64,000 bases of DNA, taken from contig CAKUXR010000004.1 in the NCBI GenBank assembly GCA_934700615.1, forward strand, positions 62,001 through 126,000, given 5' to 3'. Below, one piece after another: positions 1 to 7,608 of this stretch. A program made the position numbers and the translations under genes. A model generated the notes under the pieces. The model saw nothing but the letters and a program-made list of their open reading frames with translations. It had not been told where the DNA came from and made no database searches. Each line of letters begins with the position of its first letter. The stretch's first letter is position 1. The stretch comes from an uncultured Bacteroidales bacterium (lineage in GTDB: Bacteria; Bacteroidota; Bacteroidia; Bacteroidales; UBA932).

Positions 1-1515
1 GTTGCGCACTGCAAGGAGTATGGTTTCATTTTTCCTTCAAGCGAAATCTATGATGGACTGGCTGCCGTTTATGATTACGGTCAGATGGGCGTAGAACTTA
101 AGAACAACATCAAGAGATATTGGTGGGAGGCTATGACCCGCCTTCACGAGAATGTTGTCGGCATTGACTCTTGCATCTTCATGCATCCTAAGGTTTGGGT
201 TGCATCAGGCCATGTCGCTGCGTTCAACGATCCTCTTATCGACAATAAGGATTCCAAGAAAAGATATCGTGCAGACAACCTTATCGAAGATTATCTCGGC
301 AAAATCGAAGAGAAAATAGAGAAGGAAGTTGCCAAGGGCCGCAAGAAGTTCGGTGAGAATTTCGACGAGGAGAAGTTCCGCGAGACAAACCCTAACGTGC
401 TCCGCGAGAAGGCAAAATATGAGGCTGTACACTCAAGATACGTTGCTGCCGAGCAGGCCAATGACCTTAAGGAATACAAGCAGATAATACTCGATTGCGG
501 TATTGTTTGTCCTATCTCAGGTACAGCAAACTGGACAGATGTACGTCAGTTTAACTTGATGTTCAGCACCCAGATCAGCAACACAGGAGAAGCTGACGAC
601 AAGATCTATCTTCGTCCGGAGACGGCACAGGGTATCTTCGTCGAGTATCTTAATGTCCAGAAGACAGGCCGCAACAAGATTCCTTTCGGTATCGCGCAGA
701 TCGGAAAGGCATTCAGAAATGAGATTGTCGCACGTCAGTTCATCTTCCGTATGAGAGAGTTTGAGCAGATGGAGATGGAATTCTTCTGCAAACCTGGAAC
801 TGAGATGGAGTTCTTCAAATATTGGAAGGAAACCCGTATGAAGTGGCATGTGAACCTCGGTATGGGAGCTGAGAACTATCGTTTCCACGACCATGAGAAA
901 CTTGCCCACTATGCCAATGCTGCTACCGATATCGAGTTCAATTTCCCATTCGGTTTCAAGGAACTCGAAGGTATTCATTCCAGAACTGACTTCGACCTTT
1001 CGAATCATGCGAAACTTTCCGGAAAGAAGATCCAGTACTTCGATCCTGAAACAGGCGAAAGCTATACTCCGTATTGCGTAGAGACATCTATTGGTGTTGA
1101 CCGTATGTTCCTCGCTGTCCTTTCACACTCTTACAAGGTAGAGGAACTTGAGAACGGTGAGTCACGTGTAGTCCTCAGCATTCCGGCTCCGCTTGCTCCT
1201 GTCAAGGTTGCCATTCTTCCTCTTCTTAAGAAAGATGGTCTCCCTGAACTAGCACAGGAAGTTGTCAAGGAAATCAGATACGATTTCAACTATCAGTACG
1301 ATGAGAAAGACAGTATCGGAAAGAGATATCGTCGTCAGGATGCCATCGGTACTCCGTTCTGCGTAACTGTCGATCACGATTCACTTAAGGATCATTGCGT
1401 TACAGTCCGTGACCGTGACACCATGGAACAGGTCAGAGTGCCTATTTCAGAACTCCGTGCCATGATCGACAAGAAAGTCAACATGTCTAACCTTCTCAGA
1501 GGAATCGAGGGCTAA
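1..1515 (+). CDS. glyS: Glycine--tRNA ligase (5' end outside window)
   Basis: Single-chain, eukaryote/archaeal-like class II glycyl-tRNA synthetase, which charges tRNA-Gly in the cytoplasm. The reading frame is already open at base 1 and reads SSEIYDGLAAVYDYG, a hallmark of this family's N-terminal catalytic core, so the true start lies upstream. Class II motif 2 is visible around RPETAQGIFVEYLNV and GKAFRNEI, and motif 3 as ETSIGVDRMFLAVL. The anticodon-binding domain follows (PLAPVKVAILPL to the end). The frame ends at a TAA followed 24 bp later by a strong terminator, so this is the last gene of its transcript. Sequence and length of the visible part are ordinary for the family. Confidence 0.95.
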   Translation, partial: VAHCKEYGFIFPSSEIYDGLAAVYDYGQMGVELKNNIKRYWWEAMTRLHENVVGIDSCIFMHPKVWVASGHVAAFNDPLIDNKDSKKRYRADNLIEDYLGKIEEKIEKEVAKGRKKFGENFDEEKFRETNPNVLREKAKYEAVHSRYVAAEQANDLKEYKQIILDCGIVCPISGTANWTDVRQFNLMFSTQISNTGEADDKIYLRPETAQGIFVEYLNVQKTGRNKIPFGIAQIGKAFRNEIVARQFIFRMREFEQMEMEFFCKPGTEMEFFKYWKETRMKWHVNLGMGAENYRFHDHEKLAHYANAATDIEFNFPFGFKELEGIHSRTDFDLSNHAKLSGKKIQYFDPETGESYTPYCVETSIGVDRMFLAVLSHSYKVEELENGESRVVLSIPAPLAPVKVAILPLLKKDGLPELAQEVVKEIRYDFNYQYDEKDSIGKRYRRQDAIGTPFCVTVDHDSLKDHCVTVRDRDTMEQVRVPISELRAMIDKKVNMSNLLRGIEG

Positions 1516-1538
1516 AATCGCCTGAAACAACGTCATAG

Positions 1539-1577
1539 AAAATCCCCGAAGTACATCAAATACTCCGGGGATTTTTT
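1539..1577 (+). terminator. Intrinsic terminator after glyS
   Basis: Hairpin with arms AAATCCCCGaAGTA and TACTcCGGGGATTT followed by a T run. Stem and loop are nearly identical to the terminator at 3510-3556, on the far side of the ATPase gene. Confidence 0.9.
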
Positions 1578-1596
1578 GACATATTCAATAAAAATA

Positions 1597-1760
1597 TTAA
1601 TGATGTGTTTCAGGAGATAGCAGAAATACCGGCAAGACAAAGACAAGCGCAATGACAGAGAACAACATACCTCCAATGGTACCGACAGCAAAATCAAACC
1701 AGAAAACCTCCTCAGGACCGTCAGTGAGGAAAGGAATCAGTCCGAGGACAGTGGATGTTG
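1597..1760 (-). pseudogene. C-terminal remnant of an RND-type efflux permease
   Basis: The minus-strand frame reads VLGLIPFLTDGPEEVFWF and then FAVGTIGGMLFSVIALVF, LPVFLLSPETHH. This matches the end of RND (AcrB/CusA-like) permeases: the last periplasmic loop, the (G)TIGGMLFS transmembrane helix and the PVF motif. Only about 50 of roughly 1000 residues remain. The in-frame sequence upstream (to about 1806) has no RND character, and no start codon or promoter is apparent. It is best read as a decaying remnant left after a deletion or rearrangement between glyS and the ATPase gene. Confidence 0.6.
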
Positions 1761-1945
1761 AGTCCTTCTTTTGATACAAAACTATTCCAACTATTATATG
1801 ACACACTTTGATTTAACTTGGTTTCTCCAACTATATTGAGAGTCGAATCCAAAATTATAATCGCGTAAAGGCCCAGCAGTTAAAGCACAGGTGGCCCGTC
1901 CTTGCCTTCATGTCTACTTCTCGCGCGCGTTACAGTGCCGTGTCT

Positions 1946-2029
1946 GATTCGTTGGAAAAAGTGTGAGACTCTAGGTATTATTCGCTTGAAAAAATGCGCC
2001 ACAACTTGGTTTATTCGCTAGAAAAAGTG
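1946..2029 (+). repeat. Three imperfect 18-bp direct repeats, 33-bp period
   Basis: Units start at 1946, 1979 and 2012 and follow the pattern (g/t)ATTCGyTnGAAAAArTG. The start-to-start spacing is exactly 33 bp both times, about three helical turns, so the units lie on one face of the DNA. The intervening 15 bp are not conserved. The last unit ends directly before the -7 box of the promoter for the ATPase gene. This arrangement suggests operators for a protein binding cooperatively; the binding protein is unknown. Confidence 0.6.
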
Positions 2030-2037
2030 TAATTTTG
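2006..2037 (+). promoter_or_regulatory. Bacteroidota-type promoter for the AAA/DUF4143 ATPase
   Basis: A -7 box TAATTTTG lies at 2030-2037, with TTGG about 20 bp upstream as a weak -33 element. The start codon is 24 bp downstream. The last 33-bp-period repeat sits between the two elements. Confidence 0.5.
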
Positions 2038-2060
2038 TCATTGGGGAATAAAGTTGTGCC

Positions 2061-3449
2061 ATGCTTAATAGGAAAATAGAAACATATTTAGCCGACTGGA
2101 AACAGTCTGAGGACAGAAAGCCTCTGGTGATAAAAGGTATGCGCCAATGTGGAAAGACATACATTGTCCAGAAATTCGCAAGAGAGAATTATGATAGCGT
2201 GGTCTATATGAATTTCATTCTTGAGCCAGACAAGAAGTCTGCTTTTACTGGCAATATAGATGTTGACACCATCATTCTCAATCTCTCTGCTTTGATTAAA
2301 GGCAGTCGTTTTATCGAAGGGAAAACCTGTATTATCCTTGATGAAATTCAAGAATGTAAGGAAGCAAGGACTGCCTTGAAGTCATTCCATATAGACGGGC
2401 GTTTCGATGTTATCGCCACTGGTTCTCTTTTGGGAGTAAAAGGCTACGGCCAAAGTAAGAAAAAGAAAGAAGATATAGGACAAGATTCAGTTCCTGTCGG
2501 ATACGAAACCGTGATAGACATGTACCCGTTGGATTTTGAAGAATTCCTATGGGCAAACGGTATCAGTACGTCGGTTATTGATTCTGTAAAATCATGCTTT
2601 GAGAACGAGTTGGTTGTTCCCGAGGGGGTTCATAAGGCCATGATGGAGCTGCTATACAGATATGTCATTGTTGGAGGTTTGCCGGAAGTGGTGAATTGTT
2701 TCCTTGAGACTAAGAATATCGAACTAATATATAAGTTACAGCGAAATCTTATTGCCGAGTACGAAGAGGATATGGTCAAATATGCAGATGATGCAGACAA
2801 ACCCAATATCCGTGAATGTTTTGAATCTATTCCGAAGCAATTGGCTAAAGAAAACAAGAAATTCCAGTATTCAGTTCTAAAAAAGGGAGGAAGGTCTTCT
2901 CAATACATTGGTAGTATTCAATGGCTGGAGGATGCCGGGATTGTACGTAGATGCTATAACATACAAACCACGGAACTGCCGTTAGAGGGAAATTCCATCA
3001 AGGACTGTTTCAAAGTGTACACTACCGATATAGGTCTCTTTGTGGCAATGCTCGACTACGGCACTCAGGCGGATATTTTAAAGGGTAATCTTCTTGGATA
3101 CAAGGGATCTATCTTTGAGAATCTGATGGCGGATTTTCTATGTAAATCCGGTCAAAAACTATACTATCTCCATAAGGACAGCGGGCTTGAATTAGACTTT
3201 CTGGTAAGATTCAAAGGCGAATGTGTTATCCTTGAAATTAAAGCAAAAACAGGTAAGTCAAAAAGCATGACTACAGTTCTTAAAAACAAGAACGTATATC
3301 ATGTTAAAAATGCAATCAAGCTAGGTCAATATAATGTTGGACGCGAGGGAGATATACTTACTATTCCGCTATACATGGGATTTCTTGTTAACGACAAACT
3401 TGCTGACGTTATCATTCCTGACGTTGATGTGCGTTTATTGTCAGTTTAA
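2061..3449 (+). CDS. AAA ATPase with C-terminal DUF4143 domain
   Basis: The 462-residue protein has an N-terminal AAA_14-type P-loop ATPase domain: Walker A GMRQCGKT near residue 26 and Walker B TCIILDEIQE near residue 90. The C-terminal DUF4143 region has a PD-(D/E)XK nuclease-like pattern (ELDFLVRF, then VILEIKAK near residue 385). Proteins of this family are very common in Bacteroidales accessory DNA, and their cellular role is not established. The gene stands alone with its own repeated upstream region and terminator. Base composition looks more AT-rich than the neighbours, in line with horizontal acquisition. A second ATPase of related build lies at 49741-51198. Confidence 0.85.
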   Translation: MLNRKIETYLADWKQSEDRKPLVIKGMRQCGKTYIVQKFARENYDSVVYMNFILEPDKKSAFTGNIDVDTIILNLSALIKGSRFIEGKTCIILDEIQECKEARTALKSFHIDGRFDVIATGSLLGVKGYGQSKKKKEDIGQDSVPVGYETVIDMYPLDFEEFLWANGISTSVIDSVKSCFENELVVPEGVHKAMMELLYRYVIVGGLPEVVNCFLETKNIELIYKLQRNLIAEYEEDMVKYADDADKPNIRECFESIPKQLAKENKKFQYSVLKKGGRSSQYIGSIQWLEDAGIVRRCYNIQTTELPLEGNSIKDCFKVYTTDIGLFVAMLDYGTQADILKGNLLGYKGSIFENLMADFLCKSGQKLYYLHKDSGLELDFLVRFKGECVILEIKAKTGKSKSMTTVLKNKNVYHVKNAIKLGQYNVGREGDILTIPLYMGFLVNDKLADVIIPDVDVRLLSV

Positions 3450-3509
3450 TTCCACTGCGTAACCCTCCCACGGTCGACTCTGGATTGGCTGTTCTTCTTC
3501 GCAAGTTAC

Positions 3510-3556
3510 ATAAAAAATCCCCGAAGTACATCAGAATACTTCGGGGATTTTTTATT
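3510..3556. terminator. Terminator shared by the ATPase gene and the convergent DUF4923 gene
   Basis: Stem AATCCCCGAAGTA / TACTTCGGGGATT flanked by A and T runs, so it can work in both directions. It shares about 19 consecutive bases with the terminator at 1539-1577. Confidence 0.88.
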
Positions 3557-3567
3557 ATATTGTCAGA

Positions 3568-4194
3568 CTACCGTTTTGCAAGTTTGTAGCCCAGTTTCAT
3601 GCCTTTGTAGGAACTCGTGAGGCTTGAAAGTCCTGATGCTGCAGTCGAACCTTTTCCGGCGAAAGAAAGGGCTGATTTGATGAATGTGAGGAACCTGTCG
3701 GCATCGAAAAGAATCTCGCAACCTTCGGAGGTTCTTGTCAATGTTCCTGTCATTGAAAGATATTTCATGACTTTTCCGTACTGGAGGGTAACCCTCTTGG
3801 CCTCATCATTGATCTGCCATGTTCCGGAAAGATTGATGCCGAAAATAGTGCTGGTAAAGGTCTTGTCCTCATTGAAAGTGAAGTGGACGGCACCCGGCTT
3901 CACGCCGATTTTCTTGAGATACCCGTCGATTTTGTTCTCAATGCCGGAGGTGACTGCTGTACCTGCGATATTGGAAACGGCTGTCTCGCCGCTCAGCGAT
4001 ACGGCTGCGCCAGTGTAGCTCCATGAACCTGGGAGGCTGACGGCATTGGCCCCCGGAACATAGGTATTGATTACAGAATTCACTACATCAGATGATGCGG
4101 CCTTTTTCAGCAAATTGCCCAACTTCTGTGCGGAAGCGTCAACGGGCATGAAGACCATGGCGGCTGCCATGATGACAATTGAAAAGATTTTCAT
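3568..4194 (-). CDS. DUF4923 family exported protein
   Basis: The 208-residue protein has a signal peptide (MKIFSIVIMAAAMVF with AQ-type cleavage near residue 22), followed by a lipocalin-like domain resembling DUF4923: LPGSWSYTGAAVSL, then FTFNEDKTFTST and LSGTWQINDE. The W-based turns and repeating strands fit a small beta-barrel in the periplasm. Biochemical function of the family is unknown. It lies 19 bp downstream of the ThiL-like gene on the same strand and may be cotranscribed with it. Confidence 0.75.
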   Translation of the reverse strand: MKIFSIVIMAAAMVFMPVDASAQKLGNLLKKAASSDVVNSVINTYVPGANAVSLPGSWSYTGAAVSLSGETAVSNIAGTAVTSGIENKIDGYLKKIGVKPGAVHFTFNEDKTFTSTIFGINLSGTWQINDEAKRVTLQYGKVMKYLSMTGTLTRTSEGCEILFDADRFLTFIKSALSFAGKGSTAASGLSSLTSSYKGMKLGYKLAKR

Positions 4195-4213
4195 GTTCGG
4201 TTTTATTTATTAG

Positions 4214-5230
4214 TTATTCATTTTCTTTCCATCCTTGCGCATGGAGAGGAAGTTCTGCTCCCTCCGGAGTCACGACGACTGTGCCGACCTCAGGCTTTGC
4301 CAAATGTCCGATGATAGAGAAAGTCTGGAAATCGTGACGGAAAGTCTCATACTTCGAAATCGGCACGACATAGACGATACGGAAATCATCACCTCCATTC
4401 ATTGCGGCAGCAACAGGGTCAATGTTGAGTTTCTTTCCCGCCTCGAAGGAATTTCCCTCGAAAGGAATCTGGTTGGAATAAAGTTTCACGCCCAGGCCGC
4501 TGTCGCGGTTCAGCCTCTTTGCCATGTCCGCAAGTCCCCTGTCTGCGAGATATCCATAAGAAGGAATTATGTCCGAATCTGAAAGTTCATTGACAATGTC
4601 AGGATTGATCTCAGGTTTCAGATAAGCGCCGACCAGCATCTTGTATTTTTCAATGCCAGGAGTCCCGGTCAGGTCGCCCGCCTTTTCGAACTTGCGTTTT
4701 TCCGCCTCGAGCAGACTCATGCCCAAAAATGCCCCTCCGACATTTCCGGAAATACATATAAGGTCCTTGCTGTTCGCGGATTTTCGATTCTCAGAGACTT
4801 CAGGAGAAGTTAATCCAGTAACTACTATGCTGATAGTTAATCCGTTACGTGATGGAATCAGGTCCAAATCCGCTCTACTGACATGATGCTCTTCTGCTGC
4901 TGCGCAGATGCCGTTCCACAATTCCGTCACCTGAGGAAGGTCAAGTTTGGCGGAAATGCCAAGTCTGACGGAAATCGACTGCGGTCTGGCAAGCGAAGCG
5001 TAAAGTTCACCGACAGTTCCCACCACACATTTGTATCCGAGATGTTTCAGAGGAAAATAAGTAAGGTCGAAGTCAATGCCTTCAAGCCAGAGACGGGAAG
5101 CCGTCCTTACGACTCCGCCTTTTTCTCCGCTTAGAAATGCAGTACCATCCTTCTGTTTGAAAGGTGAGACTTCGAAGAGTTGTCTTATCGCTTCCACCTT
5201 GCCGATATCACTGAAATTTTTCTTTTCCAT
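4214..5230 (-). CDS. ThiL-like AIR-synthase-family protein with degenerate metal site
   Basis: The 338-residue protein aligns with Bacteroidales thiamine-monophosphate kinase (ThiL): LEGIDFDLTYFPLKHLGYK near residue 50, an AIRS C-terminal half, and GGDDFRIVYVVP near residue 275. Active ThiL uses several acidic residues to hold Mg-ATP. Here the GDDAA motif is replaced by KDGTAFLSG, the TTDLLLEG aspartate position is Arg (ASRLWLEG), the SDI position reads GEL and TGDLG reads SGNVG. The late GGDD motif remains. The fold is therefore clear, but kinase activity is doubtful. No other thiamine genes and no TPP riboswitch are nearby. Confidence 0.7.
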   Translation of the reverse strand: MEKKNFSDIGKVEAIRQLFEVSPFKQKDGTAFLSGEKGGVVRTASRLWLEGIDFDLTYFPLKHLGYKCVVGTVGELYASLARPQSISVRLGISAKLDLPQVTELWNGICAAAEEHHVSRADLDLIPSRNGLTISIVVTGLTSPEVSENRKSANSKDLICISGNVGGAFLGMSLLEAEKRKFEKAGDLTGTPGIEKYKMLVGAYLKPEINPDIVNELSDSDIIPSYGYLADRGLADMAKRLNRDSGLGVKLYSNQIPFEGNSFEAGKKLNIDPVAAAMNGGDDFRIVYVVPISKYETFRHDFQTFSIIGHLAKPEVGTVVVTPEGAELPLHAQGWKENE

Positions 5231-5337
5231 GAGTTAGAATCCGTTTGAAATCCCACAAAAATAATACTTTATTTTCAGATACGTAAGCGTTAAAAAATAA
5301 GTTGGTAAAGATTTGCGGAGATATATGGAAATGAGTT

Positions 5338-5369
5338 GTTGTCATAACCGCCAAAAAGTCCTAATTTTG
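5338..5369 (+). promoter_or_regulatory. Promoter for the EEP hydrolase gene
   Basis: The -7 box TAATTTTG at 5362-5369 has GTTG 20 bp upstream (5338-5341). The start codon is 29 bp after the box. Confidence 0.6.
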
Positions 5370-5397
5370 TAAAAACCAACGTAATCACGACGTAATC

Positions 5398-6240
5398 ATG
5401 AAAATAAGAAACATCCTTGCAATCGTTGCATTTGCATTGACATTCATTCCTGCCGCGCGCGCAGCAGGCGACACTCCCGATGAAATCACAGTCATTTCCT
5501 ACAACATAAGAATGGGTGAGGCGAAAGACGGCACGAACTCATGGGAATACAGGTATCCGGCATCCGCATTGATGATCGACGACCAGAAGCCCGACGTGTT
5601 CGGCCTCCAGGAAGCCTTTGATTATCAGGTCAGATATATGGACGAGTACTGCAAAGGGTACAAGTGCGTCGGAGTGGGACGTGAGGACGGAAAGCACAAG
5701 GGCGAGCACATGTCCATCTTCTACAACACGAAGACAGTCCAGCTTCTGAAATGGGGAACTTATTGGCTTTCAGAAACTCCGGACAAGCCGTCCAAAGGAT
5801 GGGACGCAGCCTGTGTGAGGACTGCCACGTGGACTCTCATGAAAGACAAGAAGAACGGAAGGAAATTCTACTATGTCAATACCCATCTTGACCATGTCGG
5901 ACGCGAGGCCCAGAGAAAAGGTCTGGAACTCATTGTCAATAAAATCAAGGAAATGAACAAGGAAGGTTATCCTATGATTCTTACTGGAGACTTCAATGTC
6001 GAGCCTACAGATCCTGTGCTTGAAGGTCTCAATTCAATGATGACAAGCGCCCGTGAATCAGCCGTCAAGACCGATAAGGACTACACTTACAACGGATGGG
6101 GAAAATCGAAGGCTACCATTGATTATATCTATTATTCAGGATTCAGCGCTGCGCCGGTGTTCGAGGTAGTGAGGAAGCCTTATATGGAAAGGACATTCAT
6201 TTCGGACCATTTCCCGGTAAAGGCGGTATTGGTTTTCTAA
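5398..6240 (+). CDS. Secreted endonuclease/exonuclease/phosphatase (EEP) family hydrolase
   Basis: The 280-residue protein has a Sec signal peptide (MKIRNILAIVAFALTFIP, cleavage near ARAAG). Catalytic EEP motifs are in order: FGLQEA (metal-binding Glu), NTHLDHVGREA (catalytic His), LTGDFNVEP (Asp/Asn pair) and ISDHFPV (final Asp-His). The fold hydrolyses phosphodiester or phosphomonoester bonds. Substrates of periplasmic members range from nucleic acids to inositol phosphates and lipids, and the sequence does not decide between them. The start at 5398 is supported by the signal peptide and promoter spacing. A serine hydrolase gene follows after 45 bp. Confidence 0.88.
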   Translation: MKIRNILAIVAFALTFIPAARAAGDTPDEITVISYNIRMGEAKDGTNSWEYRYPASALMIDDQKPDVFGLQEAFDYQVRYMDEYCKGYKCVGVGREDGKHKGEHMSIFYNTKTVQLLKWGTYWLSETPDKPSKGWDAACVRTATWTLMKDKKNGRKFYYVNTHLDHVGREAQRKGLELIVNKIKEMNKEGYPMILTGDFNVEPTDPVLEGLNSMMTSARESAVKTDKDYTYNGWGKSKATIDYIYYSGFSAAPVFEVVRKPYMERTFISDHFPVKAVLVF

Positions 6241-6285
6241 GGGTTGCGCGTATCCTGTAACTGCGTGAAATACAATGTTTAAGAT

Positions 6286-7584
6286 ATGAGAGGTATCGTA
6301 AAATATGCTACGGTTGCCGTAATGGCGGCTGTAGCATTTTCTGTCAATTCCGAAGGCAGGAAGAAGCAGGCGGAGCCGTTTGGCGGAAAGGCTCTTATCG
6401 AAGAAGTTTCGCCGAGGTCAATGGGAATGGACGAGTCCAGATTGCAGCTCATTGACAGTGCCGTGTGGGATGCCATCGGGAATCAAATTATTCCCGGGGC
6501 AGTAGTTTCTGTGGTCAGGGAGGACAAGATAGTGTATCTCAAGGCTTTCGGAAACAAATCCGTCGTTCCTGACACTGCCAGGATGACCCGTGATGTCATG
6601 TTTGACCTTGCGTCCTGCAGCAAATGCGTCGGTACTACATTGGCTTTCATGCAGTTGATAGAAGACGGCAAAGTCAGGCTTCATGACAATGTGGACAGGT
6701 ACATTCCGGGATTTCGCGGCTGGAAACCTGCCGGCTCAGCGGATGATGAAATGGAGGATATAACCATAGAACACCTTCTGACACACTCCTCCGGCATTGA
6801 CCCGTACATAAGTGTGGCGTCTTACATTGAAAAATACGGGCAGGATTCTCCGGGTTCCCTGGTGAGGTTTATTGCACGCGAGTCCGGCAGAAACTTCAGG
6901 CCGGGAACGGATTTCATGTACAGTTGCCTGAATTTCGTGACGCTTCAGGCCATTCTGGAGAAGGTGACAGGGGAGAGGCTTTGCGACTATGCCTTGAATC
7001 ATATTTTCAGGCCACTTGGATTGAGCCATACCCACTATATGGACCTGGACTTCATTTCTGAAGGGAAAGACGCTTATGGTGTCTCTTATGATGAACTGAA
7101 GAAACTATGCGCTCCGACAGAGGTGCAGGCGGACGGAAAGCCGCTTCTGGGAATGGTTCATGACCCTCTGGCCAGGCTGATAAATTCTGGAAACTCCGGC
7201 AATGCGGGCATATTTTCCGACGCGACGGATATGAGCGTAATCTGCGCGGCAATCATGAACGGGGGAGAGTTCAATGGAGTCAGGATACTGTCTCCGGCGG
7301 CCGTGAAACTTATGGGCACCGTGCCTGCTGACATTGACCCGAAAGTTGGACGGGCACTGGGATGGGACCACAACAGTTCCCATTCAGGTCCGCGGGGCGA
7401 CCTTTTCAGCAGAGAAAATACGATCTGCCATACGGGCTACACAGGCACGTCCGTAACGATGGACCTGGACAGCCGCACTGCATTGATAATCTTCGCCCAT
7501 AGGGTGCATCCTGCGGATAAGGGCAGTGTCGGGAGGCTTCGCGCCGTACTTGCCAATATCGTCGCCGGAGCCGTAACTGATTGA
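6286..7584 (+). CDS. Class C beta-lactamase-like serine hydrolase
   Basis: The 432-residue protein has an N-terminal signal peptide or anchor (VAVMAAVAFSVNSEG). Beta-lactamase/transpeptidase-like motifs: SxxK as SCSK near residue 108, the YxN-region YSCLNF near residue 209 (Cys replaces the usual Asp/Asn after YS), and HTG near residue 384 instead of KTG. HTG and this overall length are typical of the EstB/penicillin-binding-protein-like esterase group, not of true beta-lactamases, so an esterase or peptidase role in the envelope is more likely than antibiotic resistance. It ends 24 bp from the convergent dnaE gene. Confidence 0.85.
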   Translation: MRGIVKYATVAVMAAVAFSVNSEGRKKQAEPFGGKALIEEVSPRSMGMDESRLQLIDSAVWDAIGNQIIPGAVVSVVREDKIVYLKAFGNKSVVPDTARMTRDVMFDLASCSKCVGTTLAFMQLIEDGKVRLHDNVDRYIPGFRGWKPAGSADDEMEDITIEHLLTHSSGIDPYISVASYIEKYGQDSPGSLVRFIARESGRNFRPGTDFMYSCLNFVTLQAILEKVTGERLCDYALNHIFRPLGLSHTHYMDLDFISEGKDAYGVSYDELKKLCAPTEVQADGKPLLGMVHDPLARLINSGNSGNAGIFSDATDMSVICAAIMNGGEFNGVRILSPAAVKLMGTVPADIDPKVGRALGWDHNSSHSGPRGDLFSRENTICHTGYTGTSVTMDLDSRTALIIFAHRVHPADKGSVGRLRAVLANIVAGAVTD

Positions 7585-7608
7585 TACTCCGACATTGACA
7601 AATTCCTT

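Noticed and set aside
1946..2029. 33-bp spaced repeats considered as a small CRISPR array
   Set aside because: Only three imperfect 18-bp units with 15-bp spacers, no cas genes, and the last unit lies in a promoter.
5231..5397. TPP riboswitch upstream of the ThiL-like gene
   Set aside because: No conserved THI-element core is visible; the region is only AT-rich with a promoter for the divergent gene.
6286..7584. Antibiotic-resistance beta-lactamase
   Set aside because: HTG instead of KTG and the general form point to an EstB/PBP-like esterase; no evidence for beta-lactam hydrolysis.
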